DNA of 64,000 nt from CAVSNH01 sp963729275. Its GTDB lineage: Bacteria; Actinomycetota; Acidimicrobiia; Acidimicrobiales; RAAP-2. Of this stretch, positions 30,279 through 39,898 are shown in pieces (position 1 is the first letter of the stretch; each line of letters starts with the position of its first letter). The position numbers and the translations under genes are program-made. Under the pieces are notes generated by a model. It was not told the origin of the DNA, searched no databases, and saw nothing but the letters and a program-made list of their open reading frames with translations. The DNA lies in contig CAVSNH010000013.1 in the NCBI GenBank assembly GCA_963729275.1, positions 124,001 through 188,000 on the forward strand, read 5' to 3'.

Positions 30279-30722
30279 TCACTCGGCCGACTCGACCCGG
30301 GCCTTCAGGTCTCGCAGGGCGATGGCCAAGATGCGGCTCTGGACTCGCATCTTGATGAAACCGGGAAGCGGCACTTTCATCTCGACCTCGAGGTGGTAGG
30401 TCACTTCGGTCCCGCCGTCGGGCAGCGGCTTGAAGACGTAGCAACCGTCGAGCTTGGAGGTGATGTCCCCCTTGGTCTGGACCCACGAGAGCATGTCGGG
30501 AGCTTGCGAGTAGTCATAGGCCAGGGTGTAGCTCGTGCTGCGACCGAACGAGGCGGTCCGGAAGGTGACGACCTTGGGACGACCCTCCTCGTCGCGCTCT
30601 TCGACCGTGACCTGCTTGATGGGCTCCGCCCAGTCCGGGTAGGCCTCGATGTCCGAGCTCACCGAGAAGCACCGCGCCGGCGAGGCCGACACGGTCATGC
30701 GCTCGGTGGCTTGATCGGCCAC
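30279..30722 (-). CDS. SRPBCC (START/polyketide cyclase-like) family protein
   Basis: The 147-residue protein has the helix-grip pattern of small SRPBCC proteins: ASPARCFSVSSDIEAYPDWA at the N-terminus and a long C-terminal helix, RILAIALRDLKARVE. Such proteins bind hydrophobic ligands; a specific role cannot be inferred. The GTG start at 30722 has GAGGAGGG seven bases upstream, a better site than any longer option. It is the next gene downstream of pimB on the same strand. Confidence 0.8.
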   Translation of the reverse strand: MADQATERMTVSASPARCFSVSSDIEAYPDWAEPIKQVTVEERDEEGRPKVVTFRTASFGRSTSYTLAYDYSQAPDMLSWVQTKGDITSKLDGCYVFKPLPDGGTEVTYHLEVEMKVPLPGFIKMRVQSRILAIALRDLKARVESAE

Positions 30723-30780
30723 GGTCGGCCCTCCTCGTCGGTCATGTCCGGGCGCCACTCAGCCCCTGTGGCCACCTGCC

Positions 30781-31920
30781 TCAGCCTCCCACGGCGGCCA
30801 ACGCCGCGGCCAGCCTAGGGGCGAGCCCGTCGTAGTCAAAGGATGCCTGGGCCCGGGAGCGAGCTGCGGTCCCCATGCGGGTGGCGAGGTCTCGATCGGT
30901 CAGCAGACACTCGATGGCGTCGGCCACCGCACTGACGTCGGTCGGGCGGTCGACCACCAGTCCGGTCTCGCCGTGGACGACCGCCTCGTCGGCGCCACCG
31001 GATCGACCAGCCACCTGCGGGACACCCGCCGCCGCGGCTTCGAGGAACACGATGCCGAACCCCTCGCGCTCGAGCCCCGCCCAGCGGTCGCGGCACAACA
31101 TGGCGAAGACGTCGGCCGCGCCCACCAGCAGCGGCACCTCGTCGTCGGACAGCGCACCGACCAGCCGCACGGGTGCGCCGTACTCGGCGATGCGTCCCGC
31201 CAACCGGTCGTGGTCCCGTCCCCGCCCGGCGATGGCCACGGTGAGGCCGTTGACCCGGTCCCGAAGACGGACGGCCGCGTCGACGAGGACGTCCATTCCC
31301 TTGCGGGGCACGAGTCGGCTGACGCTGACCACCAGTGGACCAGCCGGGAGCCCGAAGCGCGCCCGGGCGGCGAGCCGGTCAGACGCTCCGAGGGGATGGA
31401 ACCGGTCGAGGTCGACGCCGGGTGGGATGCAGACGACGGGCGGCACACCGTCGCCGGCGAGAGCCCGCTCGACCTCGCGCGCCGGGTAACCACCAGCAGC
31501 CACGGCCAACACACTGTGACGGACGGCGCGGCGCAGGAGCTGGCGGGTGGCCGGCAGCCGGCCGGGCACGGTCACCTCCGCACCATGGAGGAGCACTGCA
31601 TAGGGCAACCCCAGGTGGGGGCCGATGAGGCCGAGGGGGAAGGCGGGGTCGAGGACGACGAGACCCGCACCCGAGCGCCGGGCGAGTTGTCGGATCCGGC
31701 GGACCAGCTGGGGGCTCGGGATGAGCACCGGTGTCCCGACCCGCTCGATGCGGATGCCGCGGGCCCGCTGGTCTCGGTCGAAGGCCTCGGCGTCGGGATG
31801 GGACCGGGCGGTGAGGACCACGAACGACTCGGGGTCGAGACGCCGCCAGAGCTCCCACAGGTAGGCCTGGATGCCGCCGAGCTTGGGGGGGAAGTCGTTG
31901 GTGACCAGCAGGTGGCTCAC
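30781..31920 (-). CDS. pimB: GT4 glycosyltransferase, PimB-like mannosyltransferase
   Basis: The 379-residue GT-B enzyme starts VSHLLVTNDFPPKLGGIQAY, the typical N-terminus of phosphatidyl-myo-inositol monomannoside mannosyltransferases. It has an acceptor-domain HGAEVTVPG and donor-domain motifs SRLVPRKGMDVLVDA and EREGFGIVFLEAAAAGVPQV, the latter containing the EX7E motif. It would transfer mannose from GDP-mannose to a phosphatidylinositol mannoside at the inner membrane face. The GTG start overlaps the queG stop (GTGA). The exact acceptor is inferred from resemblance; other GT4 mannosyltransferases are possible. Confidence 0.75.
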   Translation of the reverse strand: MSHLLVTNDFPPKLGGIQAYLWELWRRLDPESFVVLTARSHPDAEAFDRDQRARGIRIERVGTPVLIPSPQLVRRIRQLARRSGAGLVVLDPAFPLGLIGPHLGLPYAVLLHGAEVTVPGRLPATRQLLRRAVRHSVLAVAAGGYPAREVERALAGDGVPPVVCIPPGVDLDRFHPLGASDRLAARARFGLPAGPLVVSVSRLVPRKGMDVLVDAAVRLRDRVNGLTVAIAGRGRDHDRLAGRIAEYGAPVRLVGALSDDEVPLLVGAADVFAMLCRDRWAGLEREGFGIVFLEAAAAGVPQVAGRSGGADEAVVHGETGLVVDRPTDVSAVADAIECLLTDRDLATRMGTAARSRAQASFDYDGLAPRLAAALAAVGG

Positions 31921-33074
31921 CGGACGGCGGCGACCAGATCGTCTCGACCGAGCCGGCCGGCGGCCCACCGGGCGTGCTCGGCCAACAGGTCGTCGTCGGC
32001 GGCGATCCACCGGGAGAGCACGGCCACCGTCTCCGGGTCGCGGCCGTCGCCCACATTGCCGAGGACCACGAGGGCGTTGCGGCGCAGATAGCGAGGGTCG
32101 CGGCCGGGGATGTACCACCGGCCGAGCTCGGCGAGCAGCTCGGCGTCGCTGGCCCCGAGGATCTCGAGGATGTCCACACGGGGCTGGCTGTCGGGCTCGG
32201 GTGAGGGCGGTGGGCTCCTCCGGTCGGCTACCCGGTTGATCGGGCAGGCCGCCTGGCACTCGTCACAGCCGTAGATGCGGTCACCGAGCGCCTGCCGATA
32301 TTCGAGCGGGAAGGAGCCGGGCGCTTGCAGCAACCAGGCAAGGCAGCGGCGGGCGTCGAGCACACCGGGCGCCTCGAGGGCACGCGTGGGACAGGCCTCC
32401 TGGCACCGGTGGCACGAACCGCAGCCCACACCGTGGGCGGTCGGCGTCTCCGGAACGCTGACCAGCTCGGCGTCGGTCACCACTGCCCCGAGCACGACCC
32501 GCGACCCCACGCCGGGCACGAGGAGAAGGCTGTTCTTTCCGAACCAGCCGACACCGGCCCGGTGAGCGGCCGCTCGGTCGACCAGGGCGTTGTCGTCACA
32601 GATCACCGCGGCCCGCCATCCGTCGGCCGACAAGCGCTCGGCCACCAGGCCGAGGGCGGCCCTCAGGTCGCGGTAGTGGTCGCGGCAGGCGTACTCGGCG
32701 ACCCGGCCGGTCGCCCGCTCAGCCGGTGATTCACCGCCGGTCGGGGCAGTCGTCGGGGACCGGCGATAGTCCCATGCCGCGACGAGGAGCGAGCGGGCTC
32801 CCTCGAGGATGCGTCGGGGGTCCGTCGAGCGCTCGGGGTTGCGGTAGGTGAACTGCATCCCACCATCGAGGCCCCGCTCCTTGCGCTCGCGCAGCGTGCG
32901 GCGCGTGTCCCAGAAGATCTCGGCTGAGGCCACTCCAGCGGCCACGCATCCGGCGCTGAGAGCGAAGGCGACCAGCTCCTCGGACAGCCGCTCGGCCGAG
33001 TTGGTGGTCTCGTCGATTCGAGCCGAGGCCCGCAGATGATGTTCAGCGACCGGGGCCACGCCCCATGGTCGCAC
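31917..33074 (-). CDS. queG: Epoxyqueuosine reductase
   Basis: The 385-residue cobalamin and iron-sulfur enzyme carries out the last step of queuosine synthesis in tRNA. An N-terminal cobalamin-binding region (GWFGKNSLLLVPGVGSR) is followed by two 4Fe-4S clusters with CGSCHRCQEACP and CDECQAACP. The C-terminal HEAT-like repeats (YLRRNALVVLGNVGDG) bind tRNA. Length is typical. It is translationally coupled to pimB, a pairing with no obvious functional link. No other que genes are in the window. Confidence 0.9.
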   Translation of the reverse strand: MRPWGVAPVAEHHLRASARIDETTNSAERLSEELVAFALSAGCVAAGVASAEIFWDTRRTLRERKERGLDGGMQFTYRNPERSTDPRRILEGARSLLVAAWDYRRSPTTAPTGGESPAERATGRVAEYACRDHYRDLRAALGLVAERLSADGWRAAVICDDNALVDRAAAHRAGVGWFGKNSLLLVPGVGSRVVLGAVVTDAELVSVPETPTAHGVGCGSCHRCQEACPTRALEAPGVLDARRCLAWLLQAPGSFPLEYRQALGDRIYGCDECQAACPINRVADRRSPPPSPEPDSQPRVDILEILGASDAELLAELGRWYIPGRDPRYLRRNALVVLGNVGDGRDPETVAVLSRWIAADDDLLAEHARWAAGRLGRDDLVAAVR

Positions 33075-33127
33075 GCCCCCGGACGCCGGCGAGCACCGCG
33101 CCGCACGACGGCTCCCTCATGCCGGGC

Positions 33128-33391
33128 TCAGGACACCTGGCGGACGTGGCGGAAGCCGGGAACGAGACCGGCTCGCTCGAGCAGCCGCACGGCTCGGGCC
33201 TCGTCGGCGTCGACCACCACTGCGTCCTCCGGCTGGCGGTCGACGAGAAAAGTGACCACGCAGTCGTCACAGGTGGACGTGTGCTGATAGGCGCACTCGG
33301 CACAGTCGATGGTGAGCACCTGGGCCGGCTCGCCCTCCGGAGGCATCCCGAAGGTGACGGGGACGACGGAAAGGTCCTGGGTGGTCGGCAT
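33128..33391 (-). CDS. Small cysteine-rich protein, probable zinc-ribbon
   Basis: The 87-residue protein has CAECAYQHTSTCDDC (two CxxC pairs) in the middle and a C-terminal helix, ADEARAVRLLERAGLVP. The cysteines suggest one bound metal. The ATG at 33391 has a GAGGAG site. I do not recognise a named family; it resembles short conserved actinobacterial proteins of unknown function. It precedes queG on the same strand by about 50 bases. Confidence 0.72.
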   Translation of the reverse strand: MPTTQDLSVVPVTFGMPPEGEPAQVLTIDCAECAYQHTSTCDDCVVTFLVDRQPEDAVVVDADEARAVRLLERAGLVPGFRHVRQVS

Positions 33392-33545
33392 GGTGGCTCC
33401 TCGGTGGCTCGTGCGCTCTCGTCTCACCTCAACATGGTGGCGGCCGGGTGTAACAGGACCCCGCGCCCCACGCACGACACCCCGCCCAACCCGTGGACGG
33501 TGCACTCGCAGCTGGGACCGACGGACGCCGGTGACGGGCAGGCCC

Positions 33546-34466
33546 TCAGTAGCCGGCGTCGGTGTCGACCAGGCCGTCGAGGGGCTCGCCGTCGCGCAGG
33601 TGAGCCACGTTGACCCGGATGCGCTCGGCCAGGTACGGGATCACCATGTCGAAGGTGTTGGCGGTGTGGGGAGTGATGAGGCAGTTGGGGGCGCGCCAGA
33701 GGGGATGGCCGTCGGGCAGCGGCTCCGGGTCGGTGACATCGAGGGCGGCGCCTCCGATGGACCCGTCGGCCAGGGCGGCGGCCAACCCGTCGGTGTCCAC
33801 ATGACGGCCGCGGGCCACGTTCACGAGCCACGACGTCCCGTCCATGCGGGCGAGCTCGTCCTTCCCGATGATGTGCACAGTCTCCGGTGTCAGGGCCAGA
33901 GCCAGGATCACGAGCAACGAGCCCGGGAGGACAGCTCGGAGCTCGGAGGCCGGGACAGTGCGGGCCGCGCCCGGCACCGGGTCGGGCTTCCGTCGGACGA
34001 CGGTGGCCTCGGTCCGGAACGGCTCGAGCAGACGCAGCAGGGCCATGGTGATGCCCCCGCCCCCCAGGATGGTCACGCGACGGTCGAAGAGGCTGAGCCC
34101 GGCGGGTTGGCCCCAGCTCGTGGCCCGCGCCCGTTCATGGAGCTGGCGGAGCCCGGCCAACGACAGGGCCAGCGCGTGCTCGGCCACGGGCTCGGCGAAC
34201 GCGCCTTTGGCCGAGGTCCAGATCCGGTCACGGTCCAAGAGGCCGGCCTCCACCACCCGCTCGATGCCCGCCGACGGCAGCTGCACCCAGCGGACGTCGG
34301 GCGCCGTCTTCAGCGTCTCGGCCAGGTCGGCAGTCCGAAACCAGTCGAGCCAGACCAGGCCCTCGGCCGAGGTGGCGTCGTCGACCACGATGCCGCCGCC
34401 CGCCACCACCGCGTCGGTGGCGAAGGGTGCCGGGGACGGCTTGACGGCGATGCGCGGGCCGCTCAC
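33546..34466 (-). CDS. D-isomer-specific 2-hydroxyacid dehydrogenase family protein
   Basis: The 306-residue NAD(P)-binding oxidoreductase has the Rossmann motif VTILGGGGITMALLRLL, the catalytic Arg region WLVNVARGRHVDTDGL, Glu in DVTDPEPLPDGH and the catalytic His in LITPHTANT. The Gly-rich loop is GGGGI rather than GxGxxG with a spaced pattern, but is still compatible. The substrate is probably a 2-keto or 2-hydroxy acid; no neighbour narrows it. It is transcribed divergently from the acyl-CoA ligase. Confidence 0.85.
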   Translation of the reverse strand: MSGPRIAVKPSPAPFATDAVVAGGGIVVDDATSAEGLVWLDWFRTADLAETLKTAPDVRWVQLPSAGIERVVEAGLLDRDRIWTSAKGAFAEPVAEHALALSLAGLRQLHERARATSWGQPAGLSLFDRRVTILGGGGITMALLRLLEPFRTEATVVRRKPDPVPGAARTVPASELRAVLPGSLLVILALALTPETVHIIGKDELARMDGTSWLVNVARGRHVDTDGLAAALADGSIGGAALDVTDPEPLPDGHPLWRAPNCLITPHTANTFDMVIPYLAERIRVNVAHLRDGEPLDGLVDTDAGY

Positions 34467-34600
34467 GCCCGCAGGTTACCGACGACGGCGTGAGCGAGAG
34501 CCGGGCGCATCGCACCGGGTTGAGCTGGTCAGGTCCCGCCGCAGCGCGACATGCTGGGAGCCACCGCACCGCGGACGTGGCCGAGGGAAAGGGGGAACCG

Positions 34601-36136
34601 ATGCTCGTTCCGTTCAATGTCCGTGACTTCCTCGATCGGGCCGAGGTCGCCTACCCCGATCGGATTGCCCTCGTCGACGAGCCCGACCAGCCGGCCGAAC
34701 CCTGGCCGACGCTGACCTTCGGCCAACTCGCCGATCGTGCGCGGTCCCAAGCCGCCGGCCTCGACCGGCTGGGCGTCGGCCCGGGTGAGCGGGTCGCCAT
34801 CGTCTCGCCCAACGCCGCTCGCTTGCTCACGTCGTTCTTCGGGGTCTGCGGCTTCGGCCGGATCCTCGTCCCCATCAACTTCCGCCTGGCTGCCGACGAG
34901 GTCGAGTACATCGTGGAACACGCCGAGGCCTCGGTGCTCCTGGTCGACCCCGAGATCGACGACGTCATCTCCACCGTCACGGCCCGCCACCGGTTCGTCC
35001 TCGGCATCGATACCGACGAGGTGTTGTTCCCGTCCGGCGCCGAGCAGGCACCGTGGGAAGCCGACGAGGCGGCCACGGCCACCATCAACTACACGTCGGG
35101 GACGACCGCTCGTCCCAAGGGAGTCCAGCTGACCCACCGCAACTGCTGGGTCAATGCCGCCGTCTTCGGATGGCACGTCGGGATCTCCGACCGCGACCGC
35201 TATCTCCACACCCTGCCCATGTTCCACGCCAACGGATGGGGCATGCCATGGGCCACGGCGGCCATGGGCTGCCCGCAGATCGCGCTGCGCAAGGTCGACG
35301 GCGCCGAGATCCTCCGCCGGGTCGGCACCCACGACATCAGCCTCCTCTGCGCGGCGCCGGCAGTGGTCAACGCCGTGTTGGAGGCGGCGCCATCGTGGGA
35401 TGGGCCCGTGCCCGGACGTGGCCGGACCCGGGTGGTGGTGGCCGGTGCGCCACCGCCCAGCCGCACCATCGAGCGGGTCGAGGAGGAGCTCGGCTGGGAA
35501 TTCGTCCAGATCTACGGTCTCACCGAAACGGCTCCCCTTCTCACCGTCAACCGCCGGCGGGCGGAATGGGACGACGTGCCGGCCGGCGAACGGGCCCGCC
35601 GTCTCATGCGGGCCGGCGCACCGGCGGTGGGTACGGCCATCCGGGTTGACGAGGAGGGCGAGGTGCTGGCCCGCAGCAACACCGTCATGGAGGGCTACTG
35701 GCGTCAGGGCGAAGAGTCGGCCCGCGCCCTCGAGGCGGGTTGGTTCCACACGGGCGACGGCGGCGTCCTCGACGACGAGGGCCACCTCACCATCCTCGAC
35801 CGCAAGAAGGACGTCATCATCACCGGCGGTGAGAACGTCTCCTCGATCGAGGTGGAGGATGCCGTCTTCTCACTCGACGGGGTCGGCGAGGTGGCCGTCA
35901 TCGGGATCCCCGACGACACGTGGGGCGAGATGGTCATCGCCCTCGTGGTCAAGGACGGCGCCACGGCGTTGAGCGAGGAGGAGGTCATCGCCCACTGCCA
36001 CACCCGACTGGCCGGGTTCAAATGTCCCAAGCGGGTTGAGTTCCGTGACGCGCTCCCCCGCACCGCCACCGGCAAGCTCCAGAAGTTTCGCCTCCGCGCC
36101 CCCTTTTGGGAAGGGCGCGACCGACAGGTCAACTGA
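34601..36136 (+). CDS. AMP-dependent acyl-CoA synthetase/ligase
   Basis: The 511-residue ANL-superfamily enzyme activates a carboxylic acid as an acyl adenylate and transfers it to CoA. Motifs are the P-loop INYTSGTTARPKGVQLTHRN, QIYGLTETAP, FHTGDGGVLDDEGHLTILDR, and the C-terminal lysine in PRTATGKLQKFRLR. Composition and length suit medium- or long-chain fatty acids. I chose the ATG at 34601, after GAGGGAAAGGGGGA; a GTG at 34490 would add 37 unrelated residues. Its end overlaps the convergent hydrolase gene by 8 bases. Confidence 0.9.
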   Translation: MLVPFNVRDFLDRAEVAYPDRIALVDEPDQPAEPWPTLTFGQLADRARSQAAGLDRLGVGPGERVAIVSPNAARLLTSFFGVCGFGRILVPINFRLAADEVEYIVEHAEASVLLVDPEIDDVISTVTARHRFVLGIDTDEVLFPSGAEQAPWEADEAATATINYTSGTTARPKGVQLTHRNCWVNAAVFGWHVGISDRDRYLHTLPMFHANGWGMPWATAAMGCPQIALRKVDGAEILRRVGTHDISLLCAAPAVVNAVLEAAPSWDGPVPGRGRTRVVVAGAPPPSRTIERVEEELGWEFVQIYGLTETAPLLTVNRRRAEWDDVPAGERARRLMRAGAPAVGTAIRVDEEGEVLARSNTVMEGYWRQGEESARALEAGWFHTGDGGVLDDEGHLTILDRKKDVIITGGENVSSIEVEDAVFSLDGVGEVAVIGIPDDTWGEMVIALVVKDGATALSEEEVIAHCHTRLAGFKCPKRVEFRDALPRTATGKLQKFRLRAPFWEGRDRQVN

Positions 36137-37082
36137 TTCCGGCCTCGGCCCCGGCTCCTTCGGCCCCGATGGCCGACAGCCACCGGTCGATGGCCGACGC
36201 CGTCCACTCCGGCGCCTCGAGCATGGGCACGTGTCCGACGCCGCCGGCCACGTCCAGCTGCCAGAGCCGATGGGCGGCGCATGCTCTTCGTGCGACGGCC
36301 AGAGGCACGAGCCAATCGCGGTCACCGTGGATGACCAGCACGGGACGGTGGATGGCGTCGAGGGCCCGTGCGGTGGCCGACGGTCGGGCCAACAGGGCGG
36401 TCAGCGAGCGGGCCGAGCGCAGGTAGGCGGCGTCACACTCGCGCCGATCGAGGCTGGCCGTGAGCTCGACGAGGGCGTCGACCACCTCGGGCGCGACCCG
36501 CGAGGGGTTGGCGCAGCAGATCCGCAGCACGCGCTCGACGTGCTGCCGGGCCGGCGTGCGTCGGCGCCGGGCGTCGAGGAAGCGCTCACCGAGGCCGGGA
36601 ACGGCGCAGACGAGGAAGTTGACCACGACGCGGGGATGGACGATGCCGGGTCGGCCGGGAACCGGGAGGGCAGGGTCGATGAGCACGAGCCCGGCCACGC
36701 TCTCCGGATCGGCCGCCGCCTGCAGCGCGGCCACCAGCCCGCCCATCGAATTTCCGACCAGCACCACCGGCTCGTCGCAGGCTGCTCGGAGGACACCGTC
36801 GAGCAGCCGGCGGTGTCCGTCGATGTCGGCCGTTCGCCCGGCGGCGGGAGTGCGGCCATGGCCCACCAGGTCCACGGCGAGAAGCCGCGACCGCCGGGTC
36901 AAAAGGGGGGCCACCGCCAGCCAATTGAGATACGAGCCACCCAGCCCGTGCACGGCCACGAGCAACGGGCCGTCGTCGGGCCCGCCGTAGTCGGCGACGT
37001 GCACCGGCCCGTCGAGGTCGAGGGTGCGGGTGAGCGGCAAACGAAACTCGGGGCTCTCCGTGCCCTCTCGCTTGAGCCGCAT
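36129..37082 (-). CDS. Alpha/beta hydrolase fold protein
   Basis: The 317-residue hydrolase has the oxyanion HGLGGSYLNW, nucleophile Ser in VGNSMGGLVAA, acid VIHGDRDWLVP and catalytic His in GVGHVPMLEAPEW. The substrate is unknown: ester, lactone or C-C bond hydrolysis are all possible. The ATG at 37082 follows GGAGGG. It lies directly downstream of mmsA (16-base gap), so the two are probably co-transcribed. Confidence 0.87.
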   Translation of the reverse strand: MRLKREGTESPEFRLPLTRTLDLDGPVHVADYGGPDDGPLLVAVHGLGGSYLNWLAVAPLLTRRSRLLAVDLVGHGRTPAAGRTADIDGHRRLLDGVLRAACDEPVVLVGNSMGGLVAALQAAADPESVAGLVLIDPALPVPGRPGIVHPRVVVNFLVCAVPGLGERFLDARRRRTPARQHVERVLRICCANPSRVAPEVVDALVELTASLDRRECDAAYLRSARSLTALLARPSATARALDAIHRPVLVIHGDRDWLVPLAVARRACAAHRLWQLDVAGGVGHVPMLEAPEWTASAIDRWLSAIGAEGAGAEAGIS

Positions 37083-37098
37083 GGCCGATCCCTCCGCG

Positions 37099-38646
37099 TC
37101 AGCGCTGGTCGCCGGCCGGGAAGTGTAGGCCCGGGCCGGCGGGAGGCGGCGGGCCGGCCGCCGGGTCGAGCGTGCCCGCCGCCCTCCCGTCGGCAACCGG
37201 ATGCGACTCGGGCCAACGGGTCGTCACCGTCTTGAGGCGCGTATAGAAGCGAACGCCCTCCATCCCGTGGATGTGGGCGTCGCCGAAGAGGGACTGCTTC
37301 CAACCCCCGAACGAGTAATAGGCCATGGGCACGGGGATGGCCACGTTGATGCCGACCATTCCGACCTGCACCTCTCGTCGGAACCGGCGAGCGGCCGCGC
37401 CGTTGCCAGTGAAGATGGCCGCGCCGTTCCCGTACGGGTTGGCGTTGACGAGGGCGATGGCGTCGTCCACCGTGTCCGCACGCAGCACCGACAGCACGGG
37501 GCCGAACACTTCGTCGCGGTAGACGGCCATCTGTGGCTCCACGCGGTCGACGAGGCTCGGCCCGAGGAAGAAGCCGTCCTCCCCGTCCTCCCCGCCGGGG
37601 ACATGCACCCCACGGCCGTCAACCACGATCACGGCGCCCTCGTCGGCAGCCCCATCGAGGTAGCCGGCCACGCGGTCGCGGTGCGCTCGTGTGATGAGCG
37701 GGCCCATCTCGGAGGCGGGGTCGGTGCCGGGGCCGGTGCGGATGGCGGCGGCGCGCTCGGCGATGGCCGCCACCAACGGATCGGCGTCCCCCACGGCCAC
37801 GACGGCGGAGACGGCCATGCACCGCTCTCCGGCCGATCCGTAGCCGGCAGCCACCAGGGCATCGGCGGCGGCCTCGACGTCGGCGTCGGGCAGCACCACG
37901 GCGTGGTTCTTGGCCCCGCCCAGCGACTGGACGCGCTTGCCGGCGGCGGTGGCCGTCTCGTAGACGTGCCGGGCCACCGGCGTGGAGCCGACGAAGGACA
38001 CCGCCGCCACTCCGGGATGAGTGAGAAGCGCGTCGACGGCAGTGGCGTCGCCGTAGACGACCGAGAACACCCCGTCGGGCAGCCCGGCCTCGCCCCAGAG
38101 GTCGCCGATCAGTCCCGACGGCGAGGGGTCGCGCTCGGAGGGCTTGAGAACGAAGGCGTTCCCACAGGCGATGGCCACCGGATACATCCACATCGGGACC
38201 ATGACCGGGAAGTTGAAGGGGGTGACTCCGGCGACCACCCCGAGCGGCTGTCGGACCGACGAGGAGTCCACCCCGCTCGACACCTCCTCCGAGAACTCAC
38301 CCTTCAACAGATGGGCGATGCCGCAGGCGAACTCGACCACCTCGATACCCCGGGCCACCTCCCCGCGGGCATCCTCCAAGACCTTCCCGTGCTCGGCGGT
38401 GACCGTCCAGGCCAGGTCCTCGCGGTGGCGGTCACAGAGCTCGCGGAAGGCGAAGAGGATGCGGCTGCGGGCGGTGAGCGACGTCCGCCGCCACTCCTCC
38501 CACGCCGCCCGGGCGGCGCCGACAGTGCCGTCGACGTCGTCGGCGGTGGCCAACACCACCTCGGCCATCTGGCGTCCGGTAGCGGGGTCGAAGACGGGTG
38601 ACGTCCTCGCCGCCGATGGGACCGCACTCTCGCCGATGCGCTTCAC
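37099..38646 (-). CDS. mmsA: Methylmalonate-semialdehyde dehydrogenase (CoA-acylating)
   Basis: The 515-residue aldehyde dehydrogenase of the MmsA subfamily acts in valine, thymine and inositol breakdown, yielding propionyl-CoA or acetyl-CoA. It has GVVAGVTPFNFPVMVPMWM, SFVGSTPVARHVYETA, LGGAKNHAVVLPDAD and the catalytic Cys in GSAGERCMAVS; the NHAVVLPDAD segment is typical of MmsA rather than other ALDHs. The C-terminus has a Pro-rich tail of about 25 residues. The GTG at 38646 (VKRIGES) fits the family; the frame is open nine codons further. Confidence 0.88.
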   Translation of the reverse strand: MKRIGESAVPSAARTSPVFDPATGRQMAEVVLATADDVDGTVGAARAAWEEWRRTSLTARSRILFAFRELCDRHREDLAWTVTAEHGKVLEDARGEVARGIEVVEFACGIAHLLKGEFSEEVSSGVDSSSVRQPLGVVAGVTPFNFPVMVPMWMYPVAIACGNAFVLKPSERDPSPSGLIGDLWGEAGLPDGVFSVVYGDATAVDALLTHPGVAAVSFVGSTPVARHVYETATAAGKRVQSLGGAKNHAVVLPDADVEAAADALVAAGYGSAGERCMAVSAVVAVGDADPLVAAIAERAAAIRTGPGTDPASEMGPLITRAHRDRVAGYLDGAADEGAVIVVDGRGVHVPGGEDGEDGFFLGPSLVDRVEPQMAVYRDEVFGPVLSVLRADTVDDAIALVNANPYGNGAAIFTGNGAAARRFRREVQVGMVGINVAIPVPMAYYSFGGWKQSLFGDAHIHGMEGVRFYTRLKTVTTRWPESHPVADGRAAGTLDPAAGPPPPAGPGLHFPAGDQR

Positions 38647-38776
38647 GACCGTGGTCTTCCGGCGCCACGCCACACGCCATGTGCCCAGTGCCCGGCGCTC
38701 CTCCTACCGAGCCGCCTTCGCTGCGACGGCCCGACCACCGGACCGACCACCGTGGCGACGTGGCCCGAGTCCATCG

Positions 38777-39898
38777 TCAGGCGAGGACCGAGGCCAGTGG
38801 CTTGGCCGCCAGGCCGTGAGCCTCGGCCACCGGCGGATAGACCACCGATCCCTCGACCACGTTGACACCCTCGGCCAGGGCAGCGTCGGCGCGAGCCGCG
38901 TCGCGCCAACCCTGGTCGGCGATCTCGAGCACATACCGCATGGTGGCATTGACCAACGCGTGAGTGGACGAATGCGGCACCGCCCCCGGCATGTTGGCCA
39001 CGCAGTAGAAGATCGAGCCGTTGACCTCGAAGGTCGGGTCCGAGTGGGTGGTGGGCCGGCTCGACTCGAAGCAGCCACCCTGGTCGACCGAGATGTCGAC
39101 CAGCACCGAGCCCTCACGCATCTGGGCCACCAGCGAGTCCGACACGAGGACGGGTGCCTTCGCCCCGACCACGAGCACGGCCCCGATCACGATGTCGGCC
39201 GAGATGCAGGCCTCCTCGATCGTATGGGTGCTCGAAGCCAGCGTCTCGAGCGCGCCACGAAAGTGGTGGTCGACCTGGCGCAACCGCTCGAGGTTGCGAT
39301 CGAGGACATAGACGTCGGCGTGCATGCCCACGGCCAAGGTAGCGGCGGCCATCCCCGCCACTCCGGCACCGAGGATGACGATTCGGGCGCAGCGAACGCC
39401 GGGCACACCGCAGACGAGCACACCCCGGCCGCCACCCGGTCGCATGAGGTGGTGGGCGCCCATGAGGGGGGCCATCCGTCCGGCCACCTCGCTCATCGGT
39501 ATGAGCAGCGGCAGGGACCCGTCGGGAAGCTGGACGGTCTCATAGGCGATGGCCGTGTTGCCGGCCAAGAGGAGCGCCTCGGTGCACTGGCGGGAGGCGG
39601 CCAGGTGGAGATAGGTGAAGAGGACTTGGTCGTCCCGGAGCCCGAGCAGCGGGTACTCCTCGGCCACCGGCTCCTTCACCTTGAGGACCATGTCGGCGTG
39701 GGCCCAGACTTCCTCGCGGTCGTCGACCACGGCGGCACCGGTGGCCGCAAACTCGTTGTCGGTGATCGACGACCCGGCGCCGGCGCCGCGTTCCACGATC
39801 ACCTGATGCCCGGCCGAGGTGAGCTCACGCACGCCGGCGGGTGTGATGGCCACTCTCCACTCGTTGTCCTTCACCTCGCACGGCACCCCGACGATCAT
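38777..39898 (-). CDS. ald: Alanine dehydrogenase
   Basis: The 373-residue enzyme converts alanine to pyruvate and ammonia with NAD+. It starts MIVGVPCEVKDNEWRVAITP and has VLKVKEPVAEEYPLL, FTYLHLAASRQ, MSEVAGRMAP and the dinucleotide-binding ILGAGVAGMAAATLA, all diagnostic for Ald. The ATG has GAGGAGGA just upstream. The 131-base upstream gap contains three ACGTCA-type motifs of unknown meaning. Near omega-aminotransferase and AlaC genes it could recycle alanine formed by transamination. Confidence 0.94.
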   Translation of the reverse strand: MIVGVPCEVKDNEWRVAITPAGVRELTSAGHQVIVERGAGAGSSITDNEFAATGAAVVDDREEVWAHADMVLKVKEPVAEEYPLLGLRDDQVLFTYLHLAASRQCTEALLLAGNTAIAYETVQLPDGSLPLLIPMSEVAGRMAPLMGAHHLMRPGGGRGVLVCGVPGVRCARIVILGAGVAGMAAATLAVGMHADVYVLDRNLERLRQVDHHFRGALETLASSTHTIEEACISADIVIGAVLVVGAKAPVLVSDSLVAQMREGSVLVDISVDQGGCFESSRPTTHSDPTFEVNGSIFYCVANMPGAVPHSSTHALVNATMRYVLEIADQGWRDAARADAALAEGVNVVEGSVVYPPVAEAHGLAAKPLASVLA

